Source: Methanospirillum purgamenti
Lineage (GTDB): Archaea > Halobacteriota > Methanomicrobia > Methanomicrobiales > Methanospirillaceae
Assembly: GCF_018502485.1 (NCBI RefSeq)
Contig: NZ_CP075546.1
Direction: 5' to 3' (one strand)
DNA length: 64,000 nt
The position numbers and the translations under genes were made by a program. Every line of letters begins with the position of its first letter. Within the stretch, counting starts at the first letter, position 1. Under the pieces are notes generated by a model. It had not been told where the DNA came from. It saw nothing but the letters and a program-made list of their open reading frames with translations, and did no database searches. Below are positions 18,681 to 28,239 of the stretch, one piece after another.

Positions 18681-19241
18681 TTAATTATCATTTCCAAAAG
18701 CAATTATTTTTTCGCGAATCTGTTCAGGTGTTAGAACAAAATCCACGATGCCTGTTTTAATAGATGCCTGAGGCATACTTTTAATTGGAGCAGTAGCTGG
18801 ATCCTGTACAATTGTTATACCTCCACATTGGTGGAGATGGATAAGTCCTTCGGCTCCATCCCGTCCCATTCCGGTAAGAATAATTCCCATTATCTTGTCA
18901 TTATTCAATTTTTGCATACTCATCATAGTCAGATCTACAGCAGGTCTGACTCCGTGGAGTTTTTCACCATCATCCAACTGGAAATAACGATTATTTTTTA
19001 CGATGAGATGATGCCCTGCAGGAGCAATAATGATCTGTTGTTCTTTAATCCTGGTTTCTTTATCTGCAATGATTACTTCCATTTTCGTGAATGATGTAAT
19101 ATGATTTTTAAATGTTTTAGTAAATGTTGGAGGCAGATGTTGAACGATGATTATGGTAAGAGGAAGAACAGGAAATTCTGATAAAATAGACTCTATAATA
19201 TATGGTCCACCTGTTGACGAACCAATAATAATAATTTTCAT
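18681..19241 (-). CDS. CheB-type methylesterase catalytic domain (no receiver)
   Basis: A 186-residue stand-alone CheB C-terminal domain. The catalytic triad is visible: Ser in IGSSTGG, His in VQHLPPTFT, and Asp in GMGRDGAEG. Complete CheB has an N-terminal receiver, which is absent here. A separate receiver gene lies directly upstream on the same strand, so the two may work as a split CheB. It would remove methyl groups from, or deamidate, receptor glutamyl side chains, or act in a PAS-sensor pathway outside chemotaxis. Confidence 0.85.
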   Translation of the reverse strand: MKIIIIGSSTGGPYIIESILSEFPVLPLTIIIVQHLPPTFTKTFKNHITSFTKMEVIIADKETRIKEQQIIIAPAGHHLIVKNNRYFQLDDGEKLHGVRPAVDLTMMSMQKLNNDKIMGIILTGMGRDGAEGLIHLHQCGGITIVQDPATAPIKSMPQASIKTGIVDFVLTPEQIREKIIAFGNDN

Positions 19242-19264
19242 TTTGATTATTTTTCCATTTCGGC

Positions 19265-19651
19265 TTAATCTTGAAGATAACTCATGAAAAACCTGGTTTT
19301 TTCAATGAGGTCTTCATTGTCAAATGGTTTTGTGATATAATCAATGACATACTCCTGAAGGCCAATCATCTTTGTATCAGGAACACTTTTTGCAGTGAGC
19401 ATAACAATTATGATACCTTCTGTCAGGCTGTTATCAAGAATAGCTTTGATAGTATCCCACCCGTCCATCTCAGGCATCATAACGTCAAGCAATACTACAC
19501 CAGAAAATCCTTTTTGAAGGATATTTATACATTCATTTCCACTATCTGCTGTAACTACAGAAAATCCTGCATCGCCCAGAATTGTACGGACTGCTATTCT
19601 GACATGTGAGTCATCATCAACGATCATGACCTTGTGTTTTTGCTCGTTCAT
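19265..19651 (-). CDS. Single-domain response regulator
   Basis: A 128-residue CheY-like receiver. The acidic pocket is VMIVDDD, the phospho-acceptor Asp is in VVLLDVMMPEMDG, and the conserved Thr and Lys are in VMLTAKS and ITKPFDNE. No output domain is present. GTG-type alternatives were rejected because ATG at 19651 has GGTGA about six bases upstream. It overlaps the histidine-kinase gene by 35 bases, pointing to translational coupling and to this being the cognate regulator. Confidence 0.9.
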   Translation of the reverse strand: MNEQKHKVMIVDDDSHVRIAVRTILGDAGFSVVTADSGNECINILQKGFSGVVLLDVMMPEMDGWDTIKAILDNSLTEGIIIVMLTAKSVPDTKMIGLQEYVIDYITKPFDNEDLIEKTRFFMSYLQD

Positions 19652-22229
19652 CTACTTTCACCATTTTGTTTGAACTGAATGATTCAGAAAATTTAGGTTT
19701 TTTCTTCAGAAGAATATCTGGATGTTTTTTCAAGAGAAGATGTACGGTAGTTCCTTTTCCTGCACCCTCACTTTGAATAGATATTGTCCCATGATACATT
19801 TCAATGACCCGTTTTACTATTGCAAGTCCAAGTCCATGAGATCCTCGTTCATGGCGGGAATTATCCGCCCGGTAAAATTCTTCAAAAATCCTTGTGATAT
19901 GTTCTAATTCAATACCTATTCCTTCATCTTTAATGATGATTTCTATTGAATCCTGGTAATTATTAGCACTTATCTGAACATTTCCATCAATAAATGAATA
20001 TTTTATGGCATTGCCGATAAGGTTTCCAAAAATAGTTTCAATATGAACAGGAGACATTTTCACTGAGTATTCAGATAGGATTGAATTTGTTATATGTAGA
20101 CTTTTTTGATGGATGAGATATGCATTATCACTAATAATCTGATTTACCAGTTCTGAAATATAAATATCCTGTATATCTGAGATCATATACAGACTATTCA
20201 TCTGGGCCAGATCAAGAATTGTAGTCACCAGTTTTCTGATGGTGGCAACGTCCTCAATCGAATTATCTAAAAGTTCACATAGTTCTGGATCATCGATCTT
20301 TTTTCTAATGTATGGAAGGATAGCAACAAGAGGAGTTAAGGGGGTTTTTAGATCATGGCCGATTATCTGAATGAACTCATCCTTTTGTTTTAATAATTGA
20401 TCTATCTGGACTGTACGTTTTCTAACTCTGTTGTCTAGATCACGATTCATGTCAAGGAGTTGAGTTCTCATGGCATCAAGTTCCATGGTCTTTTCTTCAA
20501 GTTCGGTAGCATATTTCATTAAATGGTTTTCAACGTCTTTTCTCTCAGTAATGTCTTGTATAATCCCAAAAGAACCGTGAATAATCCCTTTTTTTATAAG
20601 GGGTTTCCCTTTAATCCGAAGGTATCTGAATTTTTTTTCCATAAGGTTGATTCTGAATTCAAAATCAAATTCAATCCCTTGATCGACTGCACGGGGAAAA
20701 AAGGATAATAATTTATCTAAATCCTGAGGGATGGTCCGGGATGTAAAATCATGAATGGTAACTATGTTTTGTTCCTGTGATAACCCAAGAAGAGCAAATA
20801 TTTCTGGCGAAACTCTGAACCGCTCCAGGTGAATATCATATGACCATACTCCCATTCGTGCAATTTTCTGAGCTTGTTCTAATTTCCATTCAATATCGGT
20901 AAGTAGATCCCCATATTGTTTTCTTCTGGAAATGTCTCTGATAACCCCTTCGATACCTTGTAATAATCCATCGTCATCATATATGAGCCGACAACTAATG
21001 GATGAGTAAATGCTCCTATTGTCATATGTCCGGAGCTGAATATCATAGTCTTTAATTTTTTCTCCGCTGATGATTTCTGAAAGAAAAATGGGCCAGTATT
21101 CAGGTGAATGGATTAATTCTTCAAAAGATGTTCCTTCAAGTGATTGAGATGACGGATATCCAAGGTTTTTAGCCATAGACGAACTGACACGAATCAGGAT
21201 TCCTGATTTATCAGTCATAAAATACATGTCACCAATCTGATCGATCAGACTTTGAAACTTTTCTTCGCTTCGGACAAGATTATCTTCAACTTGACGTCGG
21301 GCAAGTTTCGTTTCTATTACTCCTGCCAGAATCATAAGAGCGGTCTGTTCAGTCTGGCTCCATTCTCTTATTTCTCTATCCCAAAGCAGAAACATACCAT
21401 ATAGGTAAATACCTTGAATTAATGGAATAATTAACGCTGATTCAGATTTTCTTTTGTCAAATAAATATTTTAACTGCCCGGATACTTTTGGTTTTTTCAA
21501 TACAATAGGCGTATGTGATACAAGGATCTGTAATAGTGAAGAAAGAGCAGAATCCTGGTTTACATTATTTATATCAGTACCAATGAGGAACCCTTTTTTC
21601 TTTGACCAGAAATACCGCTCCTGAATAGAAGTATATGGTCCTAATCCATCGATTTCCATATACGAACAATACTGGATATTTGTTATGAGTCCAATCCTGC
21701 TCATTACCTGTTGAATTTGCTCTTCAGGGTGATCGTAAAGATGGTCTGATTTGGTAATATCCTGAATTATTTTGAGTATCTCGTTAATTCTGGTTTGTTC
21801 AGTTTTTAGGTTACATTCATCTGTGATATCACACCCTGAAATTAACAGTATTATTTCTTTTTCTGGGTTTGGAATAGAAGTTATCAGGATCTTATACCAT
21901 TTTTCATGATAAGTTTCTGATTGAAAATGAATGATTTGGATTGAATGTGATTTATTTCCTTCAATTATTTTTTTAAACTCTTCCTGAATGCCTGAAAATG
22001 GATGATTTTTTTGAAATAATGGTTTTATTGTACTATATTGTGATATTGCATGTTTTGAACTAAAAATTTCTAAAAATTTTTTATTTGTAGCGAGAATTTG
22101 GAAATTAGAGTCTGTAATACATGCTGGTCCGGGAAGATTTTGTATTAAAGGGTAATAAATCGACTTTGAAAAAAATGATCCATTCTGTAATGGTGGGATC
22201 ATATCATCCTTCCTTTGAATCTTATCCAT
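19617..22229 (-). CDS. Multi-PAS/GAF hybrid-less sensor histidine kinase
   Basis: An 870-residue cytosolic kinase with no clear membrane helix. Order: N-terminal PAS (about 25-140), GAF-like domain (about 160-310), PAS (about 320-435), PAS/PAC (about 450-570), a coiled coil, HisKA with phospho-acceptor H625 (IIGHDLKTPLTP), and a HATPase_c domain with N box NLIGNAIKYS, G1 DEGIGIE and G2 GSHGLGLAIV. The signal is unknown. It is followed by a receiver and a CheB catalytic domain in one operon. Confidence 0.88.
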   Translation of the reverse strand: MDKIQRKDDMIPPLQNGSFFSKSIYYPLIQNLPGPACITDSNFQILATNKKFLEIFSSKHAISQYSTIKPLFQKNHPFSGIQEEFKKIIEGNKSHSIQIIHFQSETYHEKWYKILITSIPNPEKEIILLISGCDITDECNLKTEQTRINEILKIIQDITKSDHLYDHPEEQIQQVMSRIGLITNIQYCSYMEIDGLGPYTSIQERYFWSKKKGFLIGTDINNVNQDSALSSLLQILVSHTPIVLKKPKVSGQLKYLFDKRKSESALIIPLIQGIYLYGMFLLWDREIREWSQTEQTALMILAGVIETKLARRQVEDNLVRSEEKFQSLIDQIGDMYFMTDKSGILIRVSSSMAKNLGYPSSQSLEGTSFEELIHSPEYWPIFLSEIISGEKIKDYDIQLRTYDNRSIYSSISCRLIYDDDGLLQGIEGVIRDISRRKQYGDLLTDIEWKLEQAQKIARMGVWSYDIHLERFRVSPEIFALLGLSQEQNIVTIHDFTSRTIPQDLDKLLSFFPRAVDQGIEFDFEFRINLMEKKFRYLRIKGKPLIKKGIIHGSFGIIQDITERKDVENHLMKYATELEEKTMELDAMRTQLLDMNRDLDNRVRKRTVQIDQLLKQKDEFIQIIGHDLKTPLTPLVAILPYIRKKIDDPELCELLDNSIEDVATIRKLVTTILDLAQMNSLYMISDIQDIYISELVNQIISDNAYLIHQKSLHITNSILSEYSVKMSPVHIETIFGNLIGNAIKYSFIDGNVQISANNYQDSIEIIIKDEGIGIELEHITRIFEEFYRADNSRHERGSHGLGLAIVKRVIEMYHGTISIQSEGAGKGTTVHLLLKKHPDILLKKKPKFSESFSSNKMVKVDERAKTQGHDR

Positions 22230-22316
22230 CGATATTTCATATCAAACTCTTATGGTATAAGTTACTATTCCGATGATGGTAAATGATACAACGGAGAATC
22301 ATTATGGCATATCTTC

Positions 22317-23684
22317 ATGAAACCTGATGTTTCTTCTCATTCTTTAACAAATCCAGTTATTGTTACCGTAGAATTATCACGGATTCTCCTTCCAGATGAA
22401 GAATACATTCTTTCAAGATTAAATAAACAGTTTAAGCCTCATGAAATCTCTCTCAATTTTTCTGCTCAAAGTCTGATAGCGTTTCTATATACTTTAGATC
22501 CTGGTAAATATGAAAAAGCTATTCAGGATTACATGGATAAGACGAATTTATGTCAATTATATTCTGATGGCCTGGAAAATCCTTTTGAAATCCTTATGAG
22601 TAAAATCCTTTCAATTGGAAGTTATGGGATACGATATCGAAAGCGGGTGTATGCAGGATATGCTTCAGAAAGGAAAGTAGCAGGAAGAAAAGAAAAAGAA
22701 AATGAGCGGGGTGCTTATTTTTATATTGAGGGTAATACTTTTCATCAAGAAGTAAATGAATTGCCAAAACAGTATCAGAACCAGATACTTTGTGGCGATA
22801 GTGAAAAAATTCTTAAGAATCTTCCTGATAATTGTATCGACCTCATTATTACATCTCCACCTTATAATTTTGGATTAGATTATGCCTCATCAGGTGATAG
22901 TGCTCACTGGGAGGAATATCTTGAAAAATTATACCGCGTATTTTCAGAAGGAATCAGAGTATTAAAATTCGGTGGCAGGTTTATTGTGAATGTTCAGCCA
23001 CTCTTCTCAGATTATATTCCTCTTCACCATCTTATCTCCTCATTTTTTATGAACCAGAAAATGATCTGGAAAGGGGAGATTTTATGGGAAAAAAATAATT
23101 ACAATTGTAAATACACCTCCTGGGGGAGTTGGAAAAGCCCGAGTAGCCCATATTTGAAATATACGTGGGAATTTATTGAAATTTTCTGTAAAGGGTCACT
23201 TAAAAAAACCGGAAAAAGTGAAAATGCCGATATAACCGATGAGGAGTTTAAATCCTGGGTGGTAGCCAAATGGTCTATCGGGCCTGAGAGGCGGATGAAA
23301 GAATACAATCATCCGGCAATGTTTCCAGAAGAATTAGTAAACCGATGTCTGAAACTATTCAGCTATAAAAATGACATTATCCTTGATCCGTTTAATGGGG
23401 CTGGTACTACAACTGCAGTGGCAGTAAGAACCGGACGAAGATATCTGGGCATTGATATTTCTTCAGAATATTGCTTAAAAGCTGAGGAACGAATTGATAC
23501 TTTTCAAAATAAACCAAAAAATATAGAAAACAAGGAAAAAATAAAAAAGAGATTCGAAAAATCATTTACTTCCGAAACAGAACCTGTAATGCCACGGCGG
23601 AGAGGACGCCCGCGAAAAGTACCGAAAGAGAAAGAGATGATTTCTCAGCCTTCATTGGATTACTATTACTCTGATTCAACATAA
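22317..23684 (+). CDS. Beta-class DNA methyltransferase with AT-hook C-terminal tail
   Basis: A 455-residue amino-methyltransferase. Residues 1-150 form an N-terminal domain unlike the catalytic core. Catalytic motif IV TSPPYNFGLDY (about 181) precedes the SAM-binding motif I DPFNGAGTTTAVAV (about 361), the beta-class order. TSPPY suggests N4-cytosine modification, though N6-adenine is possible. The tail holds an AT-hook-like RRRGRPRK (residues 427-434). No restriction enzyme gene is adjacent, so this is a solitary methyltransferase. Its last 119 bases overlap the convergent TPR gene. Confidence 0.87.
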   Translation: MKPDVSSHSLTNPVIVTVELSRILLPDEEYILSRLNKQFKPHEISLNFSAQSLIAFLYTLDPGKYEKAIQDYMDKTNLCQLYSDGLENPFEILMSKILSIGSYGIRYRKRVYAGYASERKVAGRKEKENERGAYFYIEGNTFHQEVNELPKQYQNQILCGDSEKILKNLPDNCIDLIITSPPYNFGLDYASSGDSAHWEEYLEKLYRVFSEGIRVLKFGGRFIVNVQPLFSDYIPLHHLISSFFMNQKMIWKGEILWEKNNYNCKYTSWGSWKSPSSPYLKYTWEFIEIFCKGSLKKTGKSENADITDEEFKSWVVAKWSIGPERRMKEYNHPAMFPEELVNRCLKLFSYKNDIILDPFNGAGTTTAVAVRTGRRYLGIDISSEYCLKAEERIDTFQNKPKNIENKEKIKKRFEKSFTSETEPVMPRRRGRPRKVPKEKEMISQPSLDYYYSDST

Positions 23685-24243
23685 GCCCTTTTTGTGCAAA
23701 TTCGTAATTTGATAATGCATCTTTATTTTTAGGATCTATGAGAAGTGCCTGGGATGATGCATTTAATTCCTCACCGTACTGTCCAAGACCTCCATGTGCA
23801 GTTCCTTTTATGATCCAGGTTTCAATGAGTGAGGGATCAATGGCGAGAGCATTTTCTGCAACTTCAATTGCTTTTTTATACTGTCCAGTTTCCAGATAAA
23901 GGGAAGCTTTTGCTGTAAGTACATAGACATTGTCTGGATGTGTTTTTTCAGCTTCATTCAGAATTATTTCTGCTTGTGAATGTCTCCCGGTTTGGGAATA
24001 GAGGCTAGCTTTTGTTACCTGAGCCAGATAGAAATCAGGCTGAATTTCGAGAGACTTGTTAATTAATATCAAAGCTTCATCGATGGATCCTTCTGAAGCG
24101 GCGTCAACTGCCTGGTTATAGTAGGATATTGCATCAACTACAGGCCCCTCCAATCCTGCAATTACTGGGGAGGTGAGAAATCCTGTGAAGATGATTGTAG
24201 AAAAAAGAAAAATTACCTGCGCTTTCTGAATCCGATTTTTCAT
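23566..24243 (-). CDS. Exported TPR-repeat protein with C-terminal anchor
   Basis: A 225-residue protein with a signal peptide (IFLFSTIIFTGFLTSPVIA). Four or five tetratricopeptide repeats fill residues 35-180 (SIDEALILINKSLEIQPDF, RHSQAEIILNEAEKTHPDN, QYKKAIEVAENALAIDPSL, QYGEELNASSQALLIDPKN). A C-terminal hydrophobic helix (LSVLFAGVLSAVALQVLF) is followed by RK. Same architecture as the TPR protein at 5522-6040. Its anchor-coding end lies antisense to the AT-hook tail of the methyltransferase gene. Confidence 0.8.
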   Translation of the reverse strand: MKNRIQKAQVIFLFSTIIFTGFLTSPVIAGLEGPVVDAISYYNQAVDAASEGSIDEALILINKSLEIQPDFYLAQVTKASLYSQTGRHSQAEIILNEAEKTHPDNVYVLTAKASLYLETGQYKKAIEVAENALAIDPSLIETWIIKGTAHGGLGQYGEELNASSQALLIDPKNKDALSNYEFAQKGLMLNQSNSNPMKAEKSSLSLSVLFAGVLSAVALQVLFRK

Positions 24244-24370
24244 AGTATATTCTCGGTTTTATTTTCTTAAGGTATTGTCGGATAATTATCCATTTTTTCT
24301 TCATACTGGATTGAATACAGACAAGACAATACGAGCATGTTATATGTTAGCATGGCACAATGATCGATGA

Positions 24371-24475
24371 ATGTTTGGTTTACCAACTGAGACGATCATA
24401 ATAGTAGGTGGAGCAGTTATTCTTTGTACTATTCTTCTTTTCCTTTGGGGGCTTTTTTTCAGAGGTGAAGCATAA
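24371..24475 (+). CDS. Small accessory membrane protein of the downstream symporter
   Basis: A 34-residue single-span protein: short N-terminus (MFGLPTET), one hydrophobic helix (about residues 9-30) and a terminal FRGEA. Its TAA overlaps the symporter ATG by one base (TAATG), indicating tight translational coupling. Short one-helix proteins just upstream of SSS-family symporters are a recurring arrangement in methanogens ('symporter small accessory protein'). They probably assemble with, or stabilise, the transporter. Confidence 0.75.
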   Translation: MFGLPTETIIIVGGAVILCTILLFLWGLFFRGEA

Positions 24476-25977
24476 TGGCTGATGGAGTAACCATTGCAAT
24501 TGTTACCATCTATTGTCTTGCGATGGTCGGGATAGGAGCATGGGCATCTAAGAAGATTAAAAATACAGAAGATTATCTGGTTGCTGGGAGATCTTTAGGT
24601 TTCTGGGTATTTGTTCTCCTTATGATAGGAACCGTTTGTTCGGGAATGTCCCTTCTCGGTGTATCTGGGTTAGGCTACAAATTTGGATGGCCCACCATAT
24701 GGGAACAAATTTTCGTACCCCTATCAATTGCGTTCTGTATCATGTTCTTTGGAGTTAAACTCCATGCAATTACCAGGACAACAGGATATATCACGGTGCA
24801 GGATTATCTTGCTCACCGATTTGAAAGTCCGACAACTCTTCGGTCTCTTTCAGCTGTTGCCGGAATTATTGTTTCAATGATTTATCTGGTAGGTCAGTAT
24901 ACTGCAATTGCAATTGTATTGATGTGGCTTTTTGAGATTCCGCTCTGGCTTGCTCTTATTATTGCCACCCTGGTGGTCACTATTTATACAACAATAGGAG
25001 GATTGTATGCTGTAGCATGGGCTGCACTTATTCAATCTCTTATCCTGATTATCGGAGTCGTCATCATGTCACCGATTATCATATTTTATGCAGGTGGATT
25101 TACTCATGTGAATGAATTTATGGCTTCGGTGAATCCTTCCCTTGTTCAACCATGGATGGCTGAAGGCATGGTCTTTACTCCGGCATACCTGGTTTCTTTT
25201 GGTGTCCTTCTTATTGTGGGTCTGGCTTGTGCCCCACATGTCATCAATAATGTACTTGCTGTAAAAGATGCCAGACTCTTTGCGTGGGCACCTCTCCTTG
25301 GTTTCCTTATTTATGGGGCGGTAATGTTTCTTTTAAAATTCGCCGGTTTTGCAGGGATTGCTCTTGTCCAGGAGGGAGTATTTACACTGCCGAGTGTTCC
25401 AAATGCTCAGGATTTTGTGATATTGTACGGCATTCAGAATGCGATTCCCCATATTGCCTTATGGTCAATTTTTGCGGTCATCGTATTAGCAGCGGTCATG
25501 TCTACTACAGATCGGTTAATGCTTACAATTGGCGGTATGTTTTCCTGGGATATTTATAAAAAGATCATCTGTAAAGATGCTTCTGACAAACAGGTCCTGT
25601 TAGTCAGCAAAATAGTCGTTATTCTCTCGGCTCTTATTACAATGGTGATAGCACTGAATCCGCCGGAAATGCTGGCCTTTTTAATCTGGATGGGGATTGG
25701 TGTTATGCTCTCAACCTTTGCGGTTCCATTGTTAGCAGGATTATACTGGCGTCGTGCAACGAGAATGGGGGCAATTGTGAGTATGGCTTCTGGTCTTATA
25801 TCAGCTGGTGTCTTTGGAGCGTACTATCAATATGTATCACCATTACCACTTCACTTTAGTTTTTATGCAGTCATTGTTTCCTTAATTGCAATGATAATTG
25901 TCAGCCTGGTGACCAAACCGGTCAGTGAAAAGGTTTTGGATGAAACTAAAACTGGTTGGTACATTCGTTGTCCATAA
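24475..25977 (+). CDS. Sodium:solute symporter (SSS family)
   Basis: A 500-residue integral membrane protein with about 13 predicted helices. Typical SSS features are the N-terminal NTEDYLVAGRSLGFW segment after helix 1, GSGMS-like VCSGMSLLGVSGLGYKFGW, the YTTIGGLYAVAWA core and the late STTDRLMLTIGG segment. It should couple Na+ entry to uptake of an organic solute. The substrate is not predictable; relatives carry proline, pantothenate or carboxylates. Co-translated with the 34-residue protein upstream. Confidence 0.88.
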   Translation: MADGVTIAIVTIYCLAMVGIGAWASKKIKNTEDYLVAGRSLGFWVFVLLMIGTVCSGMSLLGVSGLGYKFGWPTIWEQIFVPLSIAFCIMFFGVKLHAITRTTGYITVQDYLAHRFESPTTLRSLSAVAGIIVSMIYLVGQYTAIAIVLMWLFEIPLWLALIIATLVVTIYTTIGGLYAVAWAALIQSLILIIGVVIMSPIIIFYAGGFTHVNEFMASVNPSLVQPWMAEGMVFTPAYLVSFGVLLIVGLACAPHVINNVLAVKDARLFAWAPLLGFLIYGAVMFLLKFAGFAGIALVQEGVFTLPSVPNAQDFVILYGIQNAIPHIALWSIFAVIVLAAVMSTTDRLMLTIGGMFSWDIYKKIICKDASDKQVLLVSKIVVILSALITMVIALNPPEMLAFLIWMGIGVMLSTFAVPLLAGLYWRRATRMGAIVSMASGLISAGVFGAYYQYVSPLPLHFSFYAVIVSLIAMIIVSLVTKPVSEKVLDETKTGWYIRCP

Positions 25978-26077
25978 TCACTTTTAAAAAATTTTTCTTT
26001 TAATCATTTTCTATCACCCATTCCATGTTTCATTGGGAAGCATTAACAGAAAGATCAGATGAACGTATAAGAGAGAT

Positions 26078-27886
26078 ATGGAGCACCCGTCAAAAACTTC
26101 GATCATAAAAGCTGCGGGGTTGGTATTCGGAGATATTGGTACAAGTCCGATTTATACTCTTGCAGTGTTGTTTCTTTTCCTCCCACCAACTCATGCGAAT
26201 ATCATGGGTGCTGTATCATTGATATTCTGGACTTTGATCATCATGGTAACTGTCCAGTATACGTTTCTTGCAATGCGTTTGTCAGAAACCGGTGAAGGGG
26301 GAACATTAGTCTTAAAAGGGATACTTCTTCCTCTATTAAAAAAACCTCGTGGGGTAGCTATATTTACTTTACTCGCCACGCTTGGAATTTCACTTATGAT
26401 AGGTGAATGTGTTATCACCCCTGCCATTTCAATTCTTTCAGCGGTGGAAGGTGTTAGACAGATACCGGGATTTGAACTCATATCCCAGGACTGGCTCATA
26501 TTCTTTGCCATCATTATCGCTCTTGGATTGTTTTTATTTCAAAAAAGAGGGACAGAAGGGGTTTCTAGAACATTTGGCCCGATAATGGTATTGTGGTTTG
26601 TCACGTTGTTTGTTTCCGGACTAGTATCTGTGCTATTCAGTCCGGAGATTCTGACTGCCATAAATCCGGTGTATGCAATTCAGTTCTTTTCACATAATGG
26701 CATTTTAGGTTTTTTTTCACTTTCTATGATTGTTTTGTGTGCTACTGGCGCTGAAGCATTGTTTGCTGATATGGGTCATCTTGGACGCGAACCCATACAA
26801 TATGCCTGGGGTTTTGTCTTTGTAGCTGTGTTCTTCTCCTACCTAGGACAAGCAGCATTCTTGCTCAGAAATACTGATGTATCAAATCCTCTTTTTGAGA
26901 TGATATTTTCAGAATCCCATCTCCTATACATACCCTTTTTGATATTGATGATAGTGGCGACTGTCATTGCATCACAAGCCGTCATAAGTGGTATATTTTC
27001 AATTATCTACCAGGCTATTACAACACATCTTCTTCCGATGCTTCCGGTTGATTATACGTCAGATGAACTTAGAACACAAATTTACATTAATACTGTGAAT
27101 TGGCTTCTCTGTATTGCAGTAATCTTCGTACTTCTGATTTTCCAGTACTCAGACCGGCTTGCAAGTGCATATGGTCTTGCGGTTACTGGAACTATGTCCA
27201 TCACCGGATCATTTATGATTGCCATCTTCCTGCAAAGACGCAAATATTTCTACATGAGTATTGCGATGTTGGTTACTCTGGTAGATATTTCCTATTTCTT
27301 ATCGACAGTATCCAAAATTACTCACGGCGGCTACTTATCTCTGGTCATTGCAGCTATACCATTTTCAATTGTCATTATTTACACTGCCGGACAACGGGCA
27401 CTATACCGGTCCATGAAGCCGATGGGTCATGATCAGTTCATCAAAAAATACACCCGTGCATATAAAACTGCACGCCATCTTCGGGGAACTGCACTGTTCT
27501 TTGCACGATCACTCGACCAGGTTCCGGCATATATCTCCCGGACGATGTTTAATAATGAGATAATCTATGAAGAGAATGTGATTATTTCTCTGGATATTAA
27601 AGATGAGCCATATGGATTTTCATGGCATTTTGACAAAACAATAGAGCCCGGTCTTTCACATCTTTCTATTAGTTACGGATATATGCAGATTATAGATTTG
27701 ATGCGGATTATCCGTGAAGCTGGTATTGAAGAGAAGACTATCTTTTATGGAATGGAAGAGATTGTTACGAGGAACATTATCTGGAAGATATTCAGTGCCA
27801 TAAAAAGACTTTGCCCCTCATTTGTACAATATTACCGGTTACCTTCCCATAAAGTTCATGGAGTAATTACCCGGGTTGAACTCTGA
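26078..27886 (+). CDS. kup: Kup-family potassium uptake protein
   Basis: A 602-residue Kup/HAK/KT transporter. It opens with the family signature AAGLVFGDIGTSPIYTL and continues with about 12 membrane helices, including GEGGTLVLKGILLP, GECVITPAISILSAVEGV and LCATGAEALFADMGHLG. A cytosolic C-terminal domain of about 150 residues follows. These carriers import K+ with protons. The preceding intergenic gap of 100 bases contains T-rich tracts that could end the symporter transcript. Confidence 0.93.
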   Translation: MEHPSKTSIIKAAGLVFGDIGTSPIYTLAVLFLFLPPTHANIMGAVSLIFWTLIIMVTVQYTFLAMRLSETGEGGTLVLKGILLPLLKKPRGVAIFTLLATLGISLMIGECVITPAISILSAVEGVRQIPGFELISQDWLIFFAIIIALGLFLFQKRGTEGVSRTFGPIMVLWFVTLFVSGLVSVLFSPEILTAINPVYAIQFFSHNGILGFFSLSMIVLCATGAEALFADMGHLGREPIQYAWGFVFVAVFFSYLGQAAFLLRNTDVSNPLFEMIFSESHLLYIPFLILMIVATVIASQAVISGIFSIIYQAITTHLLPMLPVDYTSDELRTQIYINTVNWLLCIAVIFVLLIFQYSDRLASAYGLAVTGTMSITGSFMIAIFLQRRKYFYMSIAMLVTLVDISYFLSTVSKITHGGYLSLVIAAIPFSIVIIYTAGQRALYRSMKPMGHDQFIKKYTRAYKTARHLRGTALFFARSLDQVPAYISRTMFNNEIIYEENVIISLDIKDEPYGFSWHFDKTIEPGLSHLSISYGYMQIIDLMRIIREAGIEEKTIFYGMEEIVTRNIIWKIFSAIKRLCPSFVQYYRLPSHKVHGVITRVEL

Positions 27887-28086
27887 TGGTCTGCACGCAT
27901 CACCATCTATTACTTTTTTCGCAGTAATTTTTCCAGGTTTGCCATATCAGGAATTAGACATTGTTTTTAAAAGATTTTTATGTATGAATAAAGAACGGAA
28001 TAAGTATAAAATCTTACAAAAATCAGTATGGAAACGGATAATTTATTACTGGTTATGCCGAGATATGGTATCGAGGTGAATTGTCT

Positions 28087-28239
28087 ATGTGCACCGTTGG
28101 CGGACCTGTTGATATCGACTTTGATGAAGGATTAAAACCGAAAAATTACAAGTGTAAAGACTGTGGTGGCAGCTTTAGTACAATCGGCAAAAATGTCCGC
28201 TGCCCAACCTGTGGGTCGGATAACTGCGTTCCAGCATGA
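28087..28239 (+). CDS. Small zinc-ribbon protein
   Basis: A 50-residue protein with two CxxC knuckles (C23/C26 and C39/C42) in YKCKDCGGSFSTIGKNVRCPTCG. It resembles RNA polymerase subunit P and other single zinc ribbons, but its acidic N-terminus (VDIDFDEGLKP) is not that of RpoP, so the polymerase assignment is not made. GAGGTGA seven bases upstream supports the start. Its TGA overlaps the next ATG (ATGA), so the two are translated together. Confidence 0.78.
   Translation: MCTVGGPVDIDFDEGLKPKNYKCKDCGGSFSTIGKNVRCPTCGSDNCVPA

Noticed and set aside
27876..28079. Open frame between kup and the zinc ribbon
   Set aside because: Shadow-like composition, no start signal, and it overlaps the upstream leader of the zinc-ribbon gene.
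28087..28239. RNA polymerase subunit P (rpoP)
   Set aside because: The CxxC spacing is similar, but the N-terminus is longer and acidic and the gene is not beside ribosomal L37Ae, so only a zinc-ribbon call is kept.
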